Positions 17,334 to 26,475 of a stretch of 64,000 nucleotides of DNA are shown piece by piece. The translations under genes and the position numbers were made by a program. The first letter of the stretch is position 1. Each line of letters opens with the position of its first letter. The DNA is from Oscillospiraceae bacterium (lineage in GTDB: Bacteria; Bacillota; Clostridia; Oscillospirales; Oscillospiraceae): NCBI GenBank assembly GCA_022846075.1, contig AP025582.1:2108001-2172000 (forward strand). The letters are read 5' to 3'. The notes beneath the pieces were generated by a model. The model was given only the letters and a program-made list of their open reading frames with translations, ran no database searches and had not been told where the DNA came from.

Positions 17334-17641
17334 TCAATGATTGTTAAATTGAATAAGTTGGAGCAGTTTTAGATGAAGAGTTTTTCTTTATGCTCTGGAA
17401 CTGCTGGTATCAATATATTTTTACAATCTTTCAGCAAATAATATATCCCACCTGTCCTCTCACTCAGACCGCAAAAGGACAAGTGGGATATTTTTAAAAT
17501 CTTTGATGGGCTTTAGACATTATAGAATTCTAAATAATATATTAGACCCATTTCATGACTACATACCAATATGCCTAATTCATAGATTGATCCATCTACG
17601 TCATCATCCGGAAAAAGAATTGAGCTGGTGTCTATGCTGAT
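17334..17641. other. Non-coding gap with one hairpin
   Basis: AT-rich spacer between tRNA-Gln and the convergent TRAP cluster. It contains a hairpin pairing ATATCCCACCTGTCC (17443-17457) with GGACAAGTGGGATAT (17477-17491) followed by T5. This may be a second terminator or the end of a decayed gene. No reading frame with a ribosome site is seen. Confidence 0.6.
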
Positions 17642-17896
17642 TCAGCCAACCTGCGAAGTACTATAAATCAATGCCACGCCAAGAATCAGGGCCGCGAAAC
17701 ACAGGACCACGCAGACCAAAACGCTGGTTCTCTTCTGGCTCCTGCACATTTTCTGCAACAGCCCATCATAGTTGCTCTGGTTGGACGCAAAGTCCGGCTG
17801 AGTCTCCATAAACTTTGCCATCCGCTTTTTGTAGCAAAGATAATCCACATACACCAGGGCTGGCATAACGGCTACAAATAACAGGTAATAATACAT
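17642..17896 (-). CDS. Small two-helix membrane protein next to TRAP genes
   Basis: An 84-residue protein with a hydrophobic helix at about residues 3-20 and another at 59-79, with a basic linker between (CYKKRMAKFMETQPDF). It begins at ATG 17896 after AAGGGGAGATC. It lies 47 bases after the TRAP large permease on the same strand and may share its transcript. No family is recognised; a role in the transporter is only inferred from position. Confidence 0.55.
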   Translation of the reverse strand: MYYYLLFVAVMPALVYVDYLCYKKRMAKFMETQPDFASNQSNYDGLLQKMCRSQKRTSVLVCVVLCFAALILGVALIYSTSQVG

Positions 17897-17943
17897 GTTT
17901 TGATCTCCCCTTACTGTTAAGGCGGATGACCGTCCGCCGGGCC

Positions 17944-19233
17944 TTATCCCAGTACCAGACCAGGCAGAAAGGTGACAATGCCGGGAACATATGTAAATAG
18001 GAACAAATCAAAAATCAGAACCAAGAGGAAAGGAATCACCTGCCGTATCACCGCTTCCAGCTTCACATTGGCAATGTTAGCAGCCACGAAAAGGTTCATT
18101 CCGATGGGCGGGGTAATCTGGCCGATGGAGAGATTGATGATCATGATGATGCCAAAGAAGGTAGGGTCAATGCCGTAGGCCTTCACAAGAGGTACCAGAA
18201 CCGGTGTGAGCAAGGTGATTGCCGCCACATTGTCCAGTAAGGCACCAGCCACCAAGAGGGCCAGGTTGCACAGCAGCAATACTACCCGGGGGCTGCTTGT
18301 TAGGCCCTGAATGGCCTTAGTGATCATGGTGGGAATTTGCTGCATCGTAAGCATCCAGCCAAAAACTGACGCCGCACCAATGAGGAAGAGAATTGTAGAA
18401 CTGCTGATACCTGTTTTGACGCAGGCGTTGAAAGCATCCTTGAAGGTAAGCTGTTTGTATACAAAATAACCGATGAGAAGGCCATAGAGTACCGAGACAC
18501 CCGCCGCCTCAGTGGCGGTAAACTTGCCGGAATAGATGCCGCCGAGGATGATGACCGGCGACAGCAGAGCCAGAAAGCTGTGGACAATGATTTTTGACTT
18601 CTTCTGGGTCTTGAATTCTTCCAGTTCGAAGGTAGACTTGCCGTAGCCCTGCTTTTTTGAGACGAAGAACTCCACGATCATGAGAGAGATTCCCATAATA
18701 ATACCGGGGATAATGCCGCCGGTGAACATCTCCAGCACAGAGACATCGGCAACGATAGCGTACATAAGCATGGTTCCACTGGGAGGAATAATGAGTCCCA
18801 ACAGTCCGGAGGAGGCAATGACGGCGGCAGAGAAGTCCCGTCGATACCCTGCCCGCTCCATGGGTGGCACCATGATGCCTCCGATGGCAGACGCGGTAGC
18901 GGTGGCAGAGCCGGAGATGGCCCCAAAAAACATGCTGGCCAGGGTGGCCACCATGGCCAAGCCTCCCCGAAACCGGCCCACCACTTTGTTGGCCAGGTAG
19001 ATGAGCTTGTCGGAGGTGCCGCCAATGGACATAATCTCACCGGCTAAGGAAAACATGGGGATTGCCAGCAGGGAAAATTTATTGACGCCGCCCATCAGCT
19101 TCTGAGTAATGATGAGAGCATTGAGAGATCCACCTGCCAAAATAGTCAGCAGAGACGCCGACCCCAGCGCAATGCCCACGGGAACCGCCGCCAGAAGCAG
19201 AACACCAACACAAATCAGAAGAAACGCAGTCAT
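17944..19233 (-). CDS. dctM: TRAP transporter large permease (DctM), system 1
   Basis: A 429-residue protein with about 12 membrane helices, the DctM subunit that moves the substrate in exchange for sodium. Family segments include the start FLLICVGVLLLAAVPVGIALG, FFGAISGSATATASAIG, and LGLIIPPSGTMLMY. The near-terminal IGQITPPIGMNLFVA is characteristic. It overlaps dctQ by 4 bases. The transported organic acid cannot be deduced directly; neighbours point to a hydroxy- or carboxylic acid. Confidence 0.95.
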   Translation of the reverse strand: MTAFLLICVGVLLLAAVPVGIALGSASLLTILAGGSLNALIITQKLMGGVNKFSLLAIPMFSLAGEIMSIGGTSDKLIYLANKVVGRFRGGLAMVATLASMFFGAISGSATATASAIGGIMVPPMERAGYRRDFSAAVIASSGLLGLIIPPSGTMLMYAIVADVSVLEMFTGGIIPGIIMGISLMIVEFFVSKKQGYGKSTFELEEFKTQKKSKIIVHSFLALLSPVIILGGIYSGKFTATEAAGVSVLYGLLIGYFVYKQLTFKDAFNACVKTGISSSTILFLIGAASVFGWMLTMQQIPTMITKAIQGLTSSPRVVLLLCNLALLVAGALLDNVAAITLLTPVLVPLVKAYGIDPTFFGIIMIINLSIGQITPPIGMNLFVAANIANVKLEAVIRQVIPFLLVLIFDLFLFTYVPGIVTFLPGLVLG

Positions 19234-19742
19234 TCAATCCCCTCCTTGGTGTTGGCCTTGCCCGTCAAAACGGCGGCCCGATCAAGAATAATGCACAGGA
19301 AGTTCAGCACCATGACTACCGCGCCAAAGGTCACCGCCACATAGTACCAACCGAAGGTCACCGGTGAAGCTCCCACAATCACCGTGATGTTTTCGCTTGC
19401 TAAGGAAACGGCCTGCCAAGTAACTACGGCTAAGAACGCAATGCTGATTAGGTCCGCCACGATAAGGATTACATTCCGTGGCTTCTCCGGAATCAGGTCC
19501 ACAAAAACCTCCAGGCGGATCTGCTTGCCGGCGGCGGTGGCAGATCCCGTTCCCAAGAATACGGCAACCACCAACATGAACACGATGAGGTCTTGTGACC
19601 AAGGCAGTGGCATGAAGGCCACGAACCGCGAAAAAATCTGCAATAACAGAATAAGGAACATAGCCACCATATCAATACCCAAAAGGACGGCGCAGGCCTT
19701 GTTCAGCCCGCCCACCGCTTTTTTCAGAGTTTTGCGCAACAC
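19230..19742 (-). CDS. dctQ: TRAP transporter small permease (DctQ), system 1
   Basis: A 170-residue protein with four membrane helices, the small membrane subunit that pairs with DctM. The motif WSQDLIVFMLVVAVFLGTGSA in the second helix region is typical. The start is probably GTG 19742 (GGGAGGG lies 4 bases upstream), with a TTG one codon later as an alternative; the first upstream GTG, at 19757, overlaps the ribosome site. It is located between the binding protein and DctM. Confidence 0.9.
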   Translation of the reverse strand: MLRKTLKKAVGGLNKACAVLLGIDMVAMFLILLLQIFSRFVAFMPLPWSQDLIVFMLVVAVFLGTGSATAAGKQIRLEVFVDLIPEKPRNVILIVADLISIAFLAVVTWQAVSLASENITVIVGASPVTFGWYYVAVTFGAVVMVLNFLCIILDRAAVLTGKANTKEGIE

Positions 19743-19775
19743 ATTACCCTCCCTCACTCAAGATATAGACCTTCC

Positions 19776-20813
19776 TTACTTGCCTGCCTTGATCTGCTCC
19801 AGCAGGTTGGTAAAATCTTCTCCGTACTGATCACAGTAGGACTGGGTGACAGGCTCCATAGCCGCTTTGAAGGGCTCCAAATCAGGATAGGTAATGGTGA
19901 CGTTATTGCTTTCAATAAGGGCCAAGTCGTCCGCCTCAGCGTTGGCACAGTGCTCCACATCCGCGGCGCAGACCTCTTTGGCTGCGGTCAGTAGAATTTG
20001 CTGGACATCGGCACTCAGGCTGTCAAATTTGGCTTTGTTCATAATGAGTGGTTCAGATACGTACTGGTGATGGGTCACGGCCAAATAGGGCTGGACCTCA
20101 TAGAACTTACTGCCGATAATATTGGAGGTGGGGTTTTCCTGTCCATCCACGATTCCGGTTTGGATCCCGTTGTAGGTATCGGACATGGAAAGAGTCGTAG
20201 GGCTGGCGTTCAGCGCGGTCAGCATGTCGGAGATGAGTTTGGCCGAACCCACCCGGATCTTCAGGCCAGAAAAATCCGCAGGGCTGTTGATGGGAGTCTT
20301 GGAGGTAGTGACCCGGAAACCATTGGCCGCCCAGCCCAGAATGACCATGCCCTGATCTTGGGCGGCCTTCTCAAGGATCTTGGCGGAATCAGTTTCAGGG
20401 AAAGCTTTGACCGCGTCCCAATCGTCAAATACGTAAGGCATCCCGATGGTGTTGAAGATAGGGTCATAGTTAGCCAGATAGGCATCAGGGTCCAAAACCA
20501 TATCCTGCGTGCCGGATTTTACGCCCTCCAGCATCTCAACTCCGGACCCAAGCTGTTCGGCGGGGTAAATGTCGATGGTAATCTGACCATTGGTCTGCTC
20601 AGAGACAATCTTGGCAAAGTCTTCCGCAAGGGTCTGATAGTGATGCTCCAGATTGTTCGTGTGGCCCAGGCTCAGATTGATGGCTTTGCCATCGTTAGCA
20701 GGGACCTGGGACTCGCCGCCGGGAGCTTGACTTTGCGCGGTTTCACCGCCGCAAGCAGTCAATGCCAGAGTCAGAACAGATGCCAGAACAAGAGATGTAA
20801 AACGCTTTTTCAT
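19776..20813 (-). CDS. dctP: TRAP transporter solute-binding lipoprotein (DctP), system 1
   Basis: A 345-residue extracellular binding protein. The lipobox LTAC at about residues 16-19 marks lipidation, followed by a low-complexity linker rich in S, Q and G. The DctP fold is shown by INLSLGHTNNLEHHYQ at the start of the mature part, the conserved-arginine segment GLKIRVGS near residue 160, and DGQENPTSNI near 200. The start at ATG 20813 follows GGAAAGGAAG. It is the first gene of the system-1 transporter operon and sits behind a sigma-54 promoter. Confidence 0.94.
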   Translation of the reverse strand: MKKRFTSLVLASVLTLALTACGGETAQSQAPGGESQVPANDGKAINLSLGHTNNLEHHYQTLAEDFAKIVSEQTNGQITIDIYPAEQLGSGVEMLEGVKSGTQDMVLDPDAYLANYDPIFNTIGMPYVFDDWDAVKAFPETDSAKILEKAAQDQGMVILGWAANGFRVTTSKTPINSPADFSGLKIRVGSAKLISDMLTALNASPTTLSMSDTYNGIQTGIVDGQENPTSNIIGSKFYEVQPYLAVTHHQYVSEPLIMNKAKFDSLSADVQQILLTAAKEVCAADVEHCANAEADDLALIESNNVTITYPDLEPFKAAMEPVTQSYCDQYGEDFTNLLEQIKAGK

Positions 20814-20886
20814 AGTGGTCTTCCTTTCCTCATTAAAATATTGTCTTTTCTCTAAAGGCACGGATTCATCAGGCAATAATTATACT

Positions 20887-20903
20887 TGCAAATCTCATGC
20901 CAG
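20887..20903 (-). promoter_or_regulatory. Sigma-54 (-24/-12) promoter of dctP system 1
   Basis: The minus strand reads CTGGCATGAGATTTGCA, which matches the RpoN consensus YTGGCACGrNNNTTGCW at all fixed positions but one, with correct spacing of the GG and GC dinucleotides. It lies 74 bases before the ATG. An ACCGA-N9-TCGGT dyad at 20969-20987 is a possible upstream activator site. A sigma-54 activator gene is encoded 1.6 kb away. Confidence 0.82.
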
Positions 20904-21122
20904 TTTTAAAATCCTTGACAATATTTACAAAAGGGCGGACTGAAAAACCTTGTAATTACACAGTTTTTACCGATTTAATTTTTCGGTCAGTTTTGCCAAA
21001 CAATACAGCAGACAGTATAGCAGCGGAAAAGTGGTAACTCAAAGTTAACCTCAGTTTACATCTTTCTGCCAAAAAAGCTTCTGTCTGTCATATATCCGAT
21101 GAATGCTAGAAGACGATGGATG

Positions 21123-22394
21123 TCAAGAAATGATTTGGGGAAGCGTAAGTCCCGCCTGAGGCATGTAAAGGACTTTGGCCCTTTTATAGTCCGCCAAAAC
21201 CTCCCGAACGACTTGATTTAACGCTTCCTTGGGCTGGCATTCCACTCCCACCCGAGCCATCCGATCCCGGGAAAGATCGGTAATGAGGATAAGCCGGCAA
21301 TGAGACTGGACTTCCCTGACCTTGTAACAATTGAGTCCGCCCATATTCACATTCCGCTCCAGTTCCGCCTTCACTGAAATCAAGTCCGGAAAGCGGCTCA
21401 ACCACTCTTCAAAGGGATCATCCATTTCCTTGCTGCATCCCTCGGCGCATTGCGCCAGACAAATCACGGTCCCCCCTTCCCGCACCGCCCGGGCGGCGTT
21501 ATAAAATCCCTTCTTGCTCTGACGCAGATCCATATCCTTGGGAAAGCCTCCACAAGAGGCAACAACTACATCAGGCCGATCCTTCAGAGGGTAAAGATAG
21601 CGGGCCTTCGCCTTCTCAACGCCGTAGAGGTAAGCGTCACGCCAGTGGCCAGCCACAGCCTCCCGAATGTGACTATGGTCATCGCAAATCACATTTAGGA
21701 GAAAGGCCGGATGAGTAAATGCACAGGCTTCCATAAAGTCCTCGTGGACGGGATTTCCCTCCAATACCCCGGCTTGCGCATTGGGATGGACCACCATTTG
21801 ATGGTTTTGCAGGATGGTGTCTTTTCTTGCGCAGCCGGGAATAATATCTTTCCGACCGCCGCCAAATCCCGCCATATGGTGAACCAGAATACCTCCAGTG
21901 AGGATCAGTTTGTCCGACTCTAAAGCAATTTTGTTCGCCCATACATCATGGCCATAACTGGTGGTGCCGACCAGCACACACGGCGAATGCACGCAGTCAT
22001 GCTGGACCACCCGGACCCGACGGTAAATATCTTCGGTGATCAGACTCACCATCTGTTCCTCAGTCATTGCGCTGTGCATTCCGTTGGCAAAGAGCAGGGT
22101 GATGTCCTGATCCGGTACCCCCGCCCGGTTCAATTCTTCCACCAGCACCGGGATATAAATATGGCTGCGGGTAAGCCGGGTAATATCGTTCGTGAGAATA
22201 CACACACTGTCTCCGGGCCTGATTTCTTGGTTCAAATGCCCGCTTCCAACGGGATGGAGCAGAGCCGCCCTCACCACCGCCTCCTCATTCAAGACTGCCG
22301 CCGCCTCTTCCCGGGGACGCATGACGGTGAGATCTACTCCATCGGGAATCTCCAGTTCCAGCAGCTCTTTTCCGTATTTGACTTGATCTTTCAC
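21123..22394 (-). CDS. LarA-family nickel-pincer-dependent racemase/epimerase
   Basis: A 423-residue protein of the lactate racemase family. Residues matching the LarA active site are present with the right spacing: H107 (ANGMHSAMT), H172 (VHHMAG), K182 in GGGRKDIIPG (the lysine that binds the pincer nucleotide) and H198. These enzymes interconvert stereoisomers of 2-hydroxy acids, and family members act on substrates other than lactate. It lies between the TRAP operon and the divergent sigma-54 activator, suggesting it racemises the imported hydroxy acid. No larB, larC or larE cofactor genes are in the window. Confidence 0.88.
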   Translation of the reverse strand: MKDQVKYGKELLELEIPDGVDLTVMRPREEAAAVLNEEAVVRAALLHPVGSGHLNQEIRPGDSVCILTNDITRLTRSHIYIPVLVEELNRAGVPDQDITLLFANGMHSAMTEEQMVSLITEDIYRRVRVVQHDCVHSPCVLVGTTSYGHDVWANKIALESDKLILTGGILVHHMAGFGGGRKDIIPGCARKDTILQNHQMVVHPNAQAGVLEGNPVHEDFMEACAFTHPAFLLNVICDDHSHIREAVAGHWRDAYLYGVEKAKARYLYPLKDRPDVVVASCGGFPKDMDLRQSKKGFYNAARAVREGGTVICLAQCAEGCSKEMDDPFEEWLSRFPDLISVKAELERNVNMGGLNCYKVREVQSHCRLILITDLSRDRMARVGVECQPKEALNQVVREVLADYKRAKVLYMPQAGLTLPQIIS

Positions 22395-22540
22395 TTTCCA
22401 TTCTCCCTTTCCTGATCATGACTTCCTTTTTCTTGCCAGAATTCTTGCTTTTTTCACTATGGCCGATATAATGAAAGATATCATTCCCCTCCGGATACTC
22501 CGGCGGGCATTTCCCATTCGTCCAGAAGGGAGCAAAGCGC

Positions 22541-24457
22541 ATGTCTTATTGTATAGGCTTCCTCGTCTCAGATGAGGACGAGGCCCAAAGTATCACGCAA
22601 GAGCTCTTCCCCCAGGAAGTGGCCCAGAAAACAGTTTTGGTTCGGGCCGTCCATCCCGACCAAGTGATGGCGGCGGCCCGGGAGCTGATCCAGTCAGGGG
22701 CGCAGGCTCTTGTGGCACGGGGCGGCAACTTCCGCGATCTGAAGGCGGTCATCACCGAGGTCCCATTGGTAGAGCTGATTTTCCGCACCTCGGACGTTCT
22801 GGATGTCTTGGGCGCCCAGCCGGAGGGCTACGATGAGATCTGGTTGGTGCTCTCCAAATTCATCCGCTTCGACTTTGACAGCTGCCGGCCCTTCCTCCCG
22901 GAAAAGGTACACTGTTTCCGCTATGGACCGGTGTCTGAGATGCGGGCCTTTTTAGCGACTTTGGATGCCCCCGCCAATACGTTGGTCGTGGGCAGCGGAT
23001 TTGTCCGAGCGCCAGCCCAGGCACGCGGTTTCGCCGTGGCCCAGATCAGCAGTTCATTGGAAGGCACCCAGGAAAGCTACGCCACCGCCCTGAAAATTCT
23101 GCGTGAGCGGGACAAGGAGGCCGCCAAGGCCCGCCAGATCGCGACCATCTTGTCCAACATTGAGGACGGCGTGGTGGTTCTGGATAACAAGAGCCGGGTC
23201 ACCCTTTGCAATCGAAAGGCGGAGGAGCTGCTGGGACTTTCTTTCGAGACCTTGCGGGGCAAAGATCTTATCGCTCTTCTGCCCGCCATGGCTCCGGTAT
23301 CCGAGGCCTATCTCCAGCACAAAACCTCCGACAAGCTGGTCCGACTTCAGGATCATGCACTGTCGGTAAACATGAGTCCCGTTACCGACTTGTCCGATGG
23401 GGTCCCGGTGGGGGGTGTGCTTCTTACCTTGCGGGACGTGACCAAGCTCCAAGAGCTGGAAAAAAACCTGCGGTTCCAGTTGAGTAAAAAGGGACTCACC
23501 GCCCGCTACCACTTTTCCGACATTCTGACCCAGGACAGCGGAATGCTTCGGGTCATCAGCCAGGCCCGCCGCTACGCCGAGACAGACAACACCGTAGTGC
23601 TCTATGGACAGAGCGGCACCGGCAAGGAGCTCTTCGCCCAATCCATCCATAATCACAGCCATCGGAAAAGCAGTCCCTTTGTGGCCGTAAACTGTGCCGC
23701 CCTCTCCGAAAGCCTTTTGGAAAGTGAACTTTTCGGCTACGTGGGCGGCGCCTTCACCGGGGCCCGAAAGGAAGGTAAGGCGGGCCTTTTTGAGCTGGCC
23801 CATGGAGGCACGATCTTTCTAGACGAGATCAACAGCATGTCCCCCAGCACCCAGGCCAAGATCCTGCGCGTCATTGAGGAGCGGGAAGTCATGCGCATCG
23901 GTTCCGACTACATCATCCCTTTGGATGTGCGCATCCTGGCTGCCGCCAACGAGGACTTGGTGGAAATGGTGAAGGCCGACAAGTTCCGCCGGGACCTCTT
24001 CTTCCGGCTCAACGTGCTGGAGCTTCACATTCCCACCCTTAACGACCGCCCCAAAGATATTCCCTACCTTTTCCAACTTTTTGTCGCCGAACTGCGGGGC
24101 TGCATGGCTCAGGATATAAAGCTCTCTTCAGAATTGAGGAATGCCCTGTCAGCCCACAACTGGTGGGGCAACGTTCGGGAGCTGCGGAACACCGCGCAAA
24201 AATATGCTGTGCTGGGAGAGGACTTTCCATTGGATTCTCTCCTGTCTGGCACCTCAGAGGATGTCCCCGTTCAGCTTTTGGACGACAGTTTCCGCGTCGA
24301 CCTGAAAGCACTGGACCGCGTGGTGGAGGGAATGGTCATAGAGTCCCTTCTCTCCCGAGGCCTCACCAAGACCCAAACCGCCAAAGCCATCGGCATCAGC
24401 CGCACCGCTCTTTTCAAGAAGATGGAGCTGCAAAAGCAAAAAGATATAGAAGGATAA
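22541..24457 (+). CDS. PrpR-like sigma-54-dependent transcriptional activator
   Basis: A 638-residue enhancer-binding protein. Residues 1-185 form a PrpR_N-type sensor domain (ALVARGGNFRDLK near 57-68). A PAS domain follows at about 200-305 (NIEDGVVVLDNKSRVTLCN). The AAA+ domain at 325-560 has Walker A GQSGTGKE (356-363), GAFTGA (403-408, the sigma-54 contact loop) and Walker B GTIFLDE. A Fis-type helix-turn-helix ends the protein (LTKTQTAKAIGISRTALFKKM). PrpR_N domains in studied regulators sense methylcitrate-type or related ligands. It likely activates the sigma-54 promoters at 20887 and perhaps 41699. It is divergent from larA. Confidence 0.93.
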   Translation: MSYCIGFLVSDEDEAQSITQELFPQEVAQKTVLVRAVHPDQVMAAARELIQSGAQALVARGGNFRDLKAVITEVPLVELIFRTSDVLDVLGAQPEGYDEIWLVLSKFIRFDFDSCRPFLPEKVHCFRYGPVSEMRAFLATLDAPANTLVVGSGFVRAPAQARGFAVAQISSSLEGTQESYATALKILRERDKEAAKARQIATILSNIEDGVVVLDNKSRVTLCNRKAEELLGLSFETLRGKDLIALLPAMAPVSEAYLQHKTSDKLVRLQDHALSVNMSPVTDLSDGVPVGGVLLTLRDVTKLQELEKNLRFQLSKKGLTARYHFSDILTQDSGMLRVISQARRYAETDNTVVLYGQSGTGKELFAQSIHNHSHRKSSPFVAVNCAALSESLLESELFGYVGGAFTGARKEGKAGLFELAHGGTIFLDEINSMSPSTQAKILRVIEEREVMRIGSDYIIPLDVRILAAANEDLVEMVKADKFRRDLFFRLNVLELHIPTLNDRPKDIPYLFQLFVAELRGCMAQDIKLSSELRNALSAHNWWGNVRELRNTAQKYAVLGEDFPLDSLLSGTSEDVPVQLLDDSFRVDLKALDRVVEGMVIESLLSRGLTKTQTAKAIGISRTALFKKMELQKQKDIEG

Positions 24458-24460
24458 GCC

Positions 24461-24512
24461 GTAAAAGCATCACCTCCGCCCTGTTGGCAGAGGTGATGCT
24501 TTTACTTTTTTA
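24461..24512. terminator. Terminator between the activator and aconitase genes
   Basis: A perfect 16-base stem (24461-24476 with 24490-24505) followed by a T run, between convergent genes. Confidence 0.9.
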
Positions 24513-26447
24513 TTGAGCGTTGGCCAGATGGTTGAGCGCGCCGCCCTCCAGCAAAAGCAACTTGTCTTCTTCGGATGCCTCCAGCACCGCGTGAAACGCC
24601 ACTCCCTTGGCAGGGATTTTCACGACAAAGCGGCCCGAGCGGATGCTTTCAGACACATTTTCGATGACCAGCGCATCTCCCTGCTCCACCCTCTCGTAGT
24701 CGGAGTCATCGGCGAAAAGCAGCGGAAGAATCCCGTAATTGAACAGGTTTTCCTTGTGGATACGAGCGTAAGACTTGGCGAGCACCGCCTCGGTACCCAA
24801 ATACATGGGGAGCATGGCGGCATGCTCCCGGCTGGAGCCCTGGCCGTAGTTGTCTCCTCCCACAATGACGCTGTGCCCCAGTTCCCGGGCCCGACGGACA
24901 AAATCAGGGTCGGTGTAGCAGAAGGTATATTTGGCGAACTCCGGGATGTTGGAGATGTATTTGAGAATAGCGGAACCGCCAGGAATAATGTCGTCGGTGG
25001 TGATGTTGTCTCCCAGCTTGATGACCACTCCAGCGTCAATGGTCTCCCGTACCGGCCCCCGCATAGGCAAGTCGGAAATGTTGGGCCCCTTGATGACCTC
25101 CACGCCGCGGCGGTCTGCCACGTCGGCGGGGGTGATAAAGGAGGAGTCGTCCACGATATAGGTCTCCGGCTCCCGGATCGTTGTCAGCAAACTGACGTCC
25201 ATCAGATCCCGCGGGTCGGTGATGCGGCCGGTGACCGCCGTAGCCGCCGCCGTCTCCGGGCTGGCCAGGTAGACATAGGCATCGTTGCTTCCGCTGCGGC
25301 CGGGGAAATTTCGGTTGGAGGTCCTCACCGAGATCCCGTTGTAGGGCGGCACCTGGCCTACTCCAATACAGGGGCCGCAGGCACACTCCAGGATGCGGCA
25401 GCCCGATTCTACCAGGTCGGCCAAAATGCCGTCTTTGATGAGTTGGGCCAATACCTGCCGGGAACCGGGGGCCACGGTGCAGTCGATGTCCTTGTGGACC
25501 TTGTGCCCTTTCAGGATGACGGCGGCCCGCGCAATATCGGTATAGGAAGCGTTGGTACAGCTGCCGATGAACACAGAGTTAGGTTTTACCCCGCCGGCAG
25601 ATCGGGCCGTACATACCTTATCGGGCATGGAAGGCTCGGCCACCAGAGGTTCCAGCGCGGCAAGGTCGATCTCCACGACCTTGTCGTAGACAGCTCCCTG
25701 GTCGGCCTGGAGGGGCACATAGTCCCCCTCCCGTTTTTGGGCTTTCAGGAACATGCGGGTCATTTCATCGCTGGGAAAGATCCCGGTCGTCGCGCCGATC
25801 TCGATGCTCATGTTGGCGATGGTCTGCCGCTCACTGATCGGTAATGTGGCGACCCCATCGCCAATGTACTCCACGATGTAGCCAATGCCGCCCTTCACGC
25901 TGACCTGCCGCAGCAACTCGAGTGCGATGTCCTTTGCTGTGACGCCGGGGCGGAGAGCTCCGGTGAGTCTCACCCCCATGACTTTGGGCGCGTTCATGCG
26001 GAAGCCTTGGCCCAGGGCGGCCTCGGCCACGGTGAGACCGCCGCTGCCGATGGCCAGCATCCCCAGCGCGCCGGAGGTTGGGGTGTGGCTGTCCGCCCCC
26101 AGCATCACTTTGCCAGGCTTCGCGAAACGCTGGCAGTGGAGGAAGTGGCAGATGCCGTTGCCCGGCTTGGAGTAGTAGGCGCCGAACCGTTCCGCCGCCG
26201 TCTTGAGGAAGAGATGGTCATCGGCATTCTCCGAACTGACGCAGAGCGTGTTGTGGTCGCAGTAGAAAACCGAAGCCTCGGTCTGGACCCGGTCGGCACC
26301 GACGGCCAGGAAGGTCTGGCCGGCCATGATGGCGGTCAGGTCGTGACCCAGCGTTTGGTCCACCCGGATGGTGATGGGAGACCCAGCGGTCAGCTCCCCC
26401 TTCGCCAGATGGCTTTTCAAAATTTTGTAGACGATGGTATCAGGCAT
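24510..26447 (-). CDS. Aconitate hydratase (bacterial/clostridial single-chain type)
   Basis: A 645-residue enzyme with the full four-domain aconitase fold, including the C-terminal swivel domain (GDNITTDDIIPGG near 500, YGQGSSREHA near 560). The [4Fe-4S] ligands are C297 (IGSCTNA) and C357/C360 (CACGPC), and the catalytic segment GADSHT is at 117-122. It isomerises citrate to isocitrate or a related tricarboxylate or alkylmalate. It is the last gene of the minus-strand operon starting at 31896. With a LeuDC-type isomerase in the same operon, its substrate may not be plain citrate, but the sequence alone does not say. Confidence 0.92.
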   Translation of the reverse strand: MPDTIVYKILKSHLAKGELTAGSPITIRVDQTLGHDLTAIMAGQTFLAVGADRVQTEASVFYCDHNTLCVSSENADDHLFLKTAAERFGAYYSKPGNGICHFLHCQRFAKPGKVMLGADSHTPTSGALGMLAIGSGGLTVAEAALGQGFRMNAPKVMGVRLTGALRPGVTAKDIALELLRQVSVKGGIGYIVEYIGDGVATLPISERQTIANMSIEIGATTGIFPSDEMTRMFLKAQKREGDYVPLQADQGAVYDKVVEIDLAALEPLVAEPSMPDKVCTARSAGGVKPNSVFIGSCTNASYTDIARAAVILKGHKVHKDIDCTVAPGSRQVLAQLIKDGILADLVESGCRILECACGPCIGVGQVPPYNGISVRTSNRNFPGRSGSNDAYVYLASPETAAATAVTGRITDPRDLMDVSLLTTIREPETYIVDDSSFITPADVADRRGVEVIKGPNISDLPMRGPVRETIDAGVVIKLGDNITTDDIIPGGSAILKYISNIPEFAKYTFCYTDPDFVRRARELGHSVIVGGDNYGQGSSREHAAMLPMYLGTEAVLAKSYARIHKENLFNYGILPLLFADDSDYERVEQGDALVIENVSESIRSGRFVVKIPAKGVAFHAVLEASEEDKLLLLEGGALNHLANAQ

Positions 26448-26475
26448 GATGTACCCCTCTTTCTAAAATGAACGC

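Noticed and set aside
22435-22448. Near palindrome GCCAGAATTCTTGC between larA and the activator
   Set aside because: It could be an activator site, but no second copy was found near the sigma-54 promoters.
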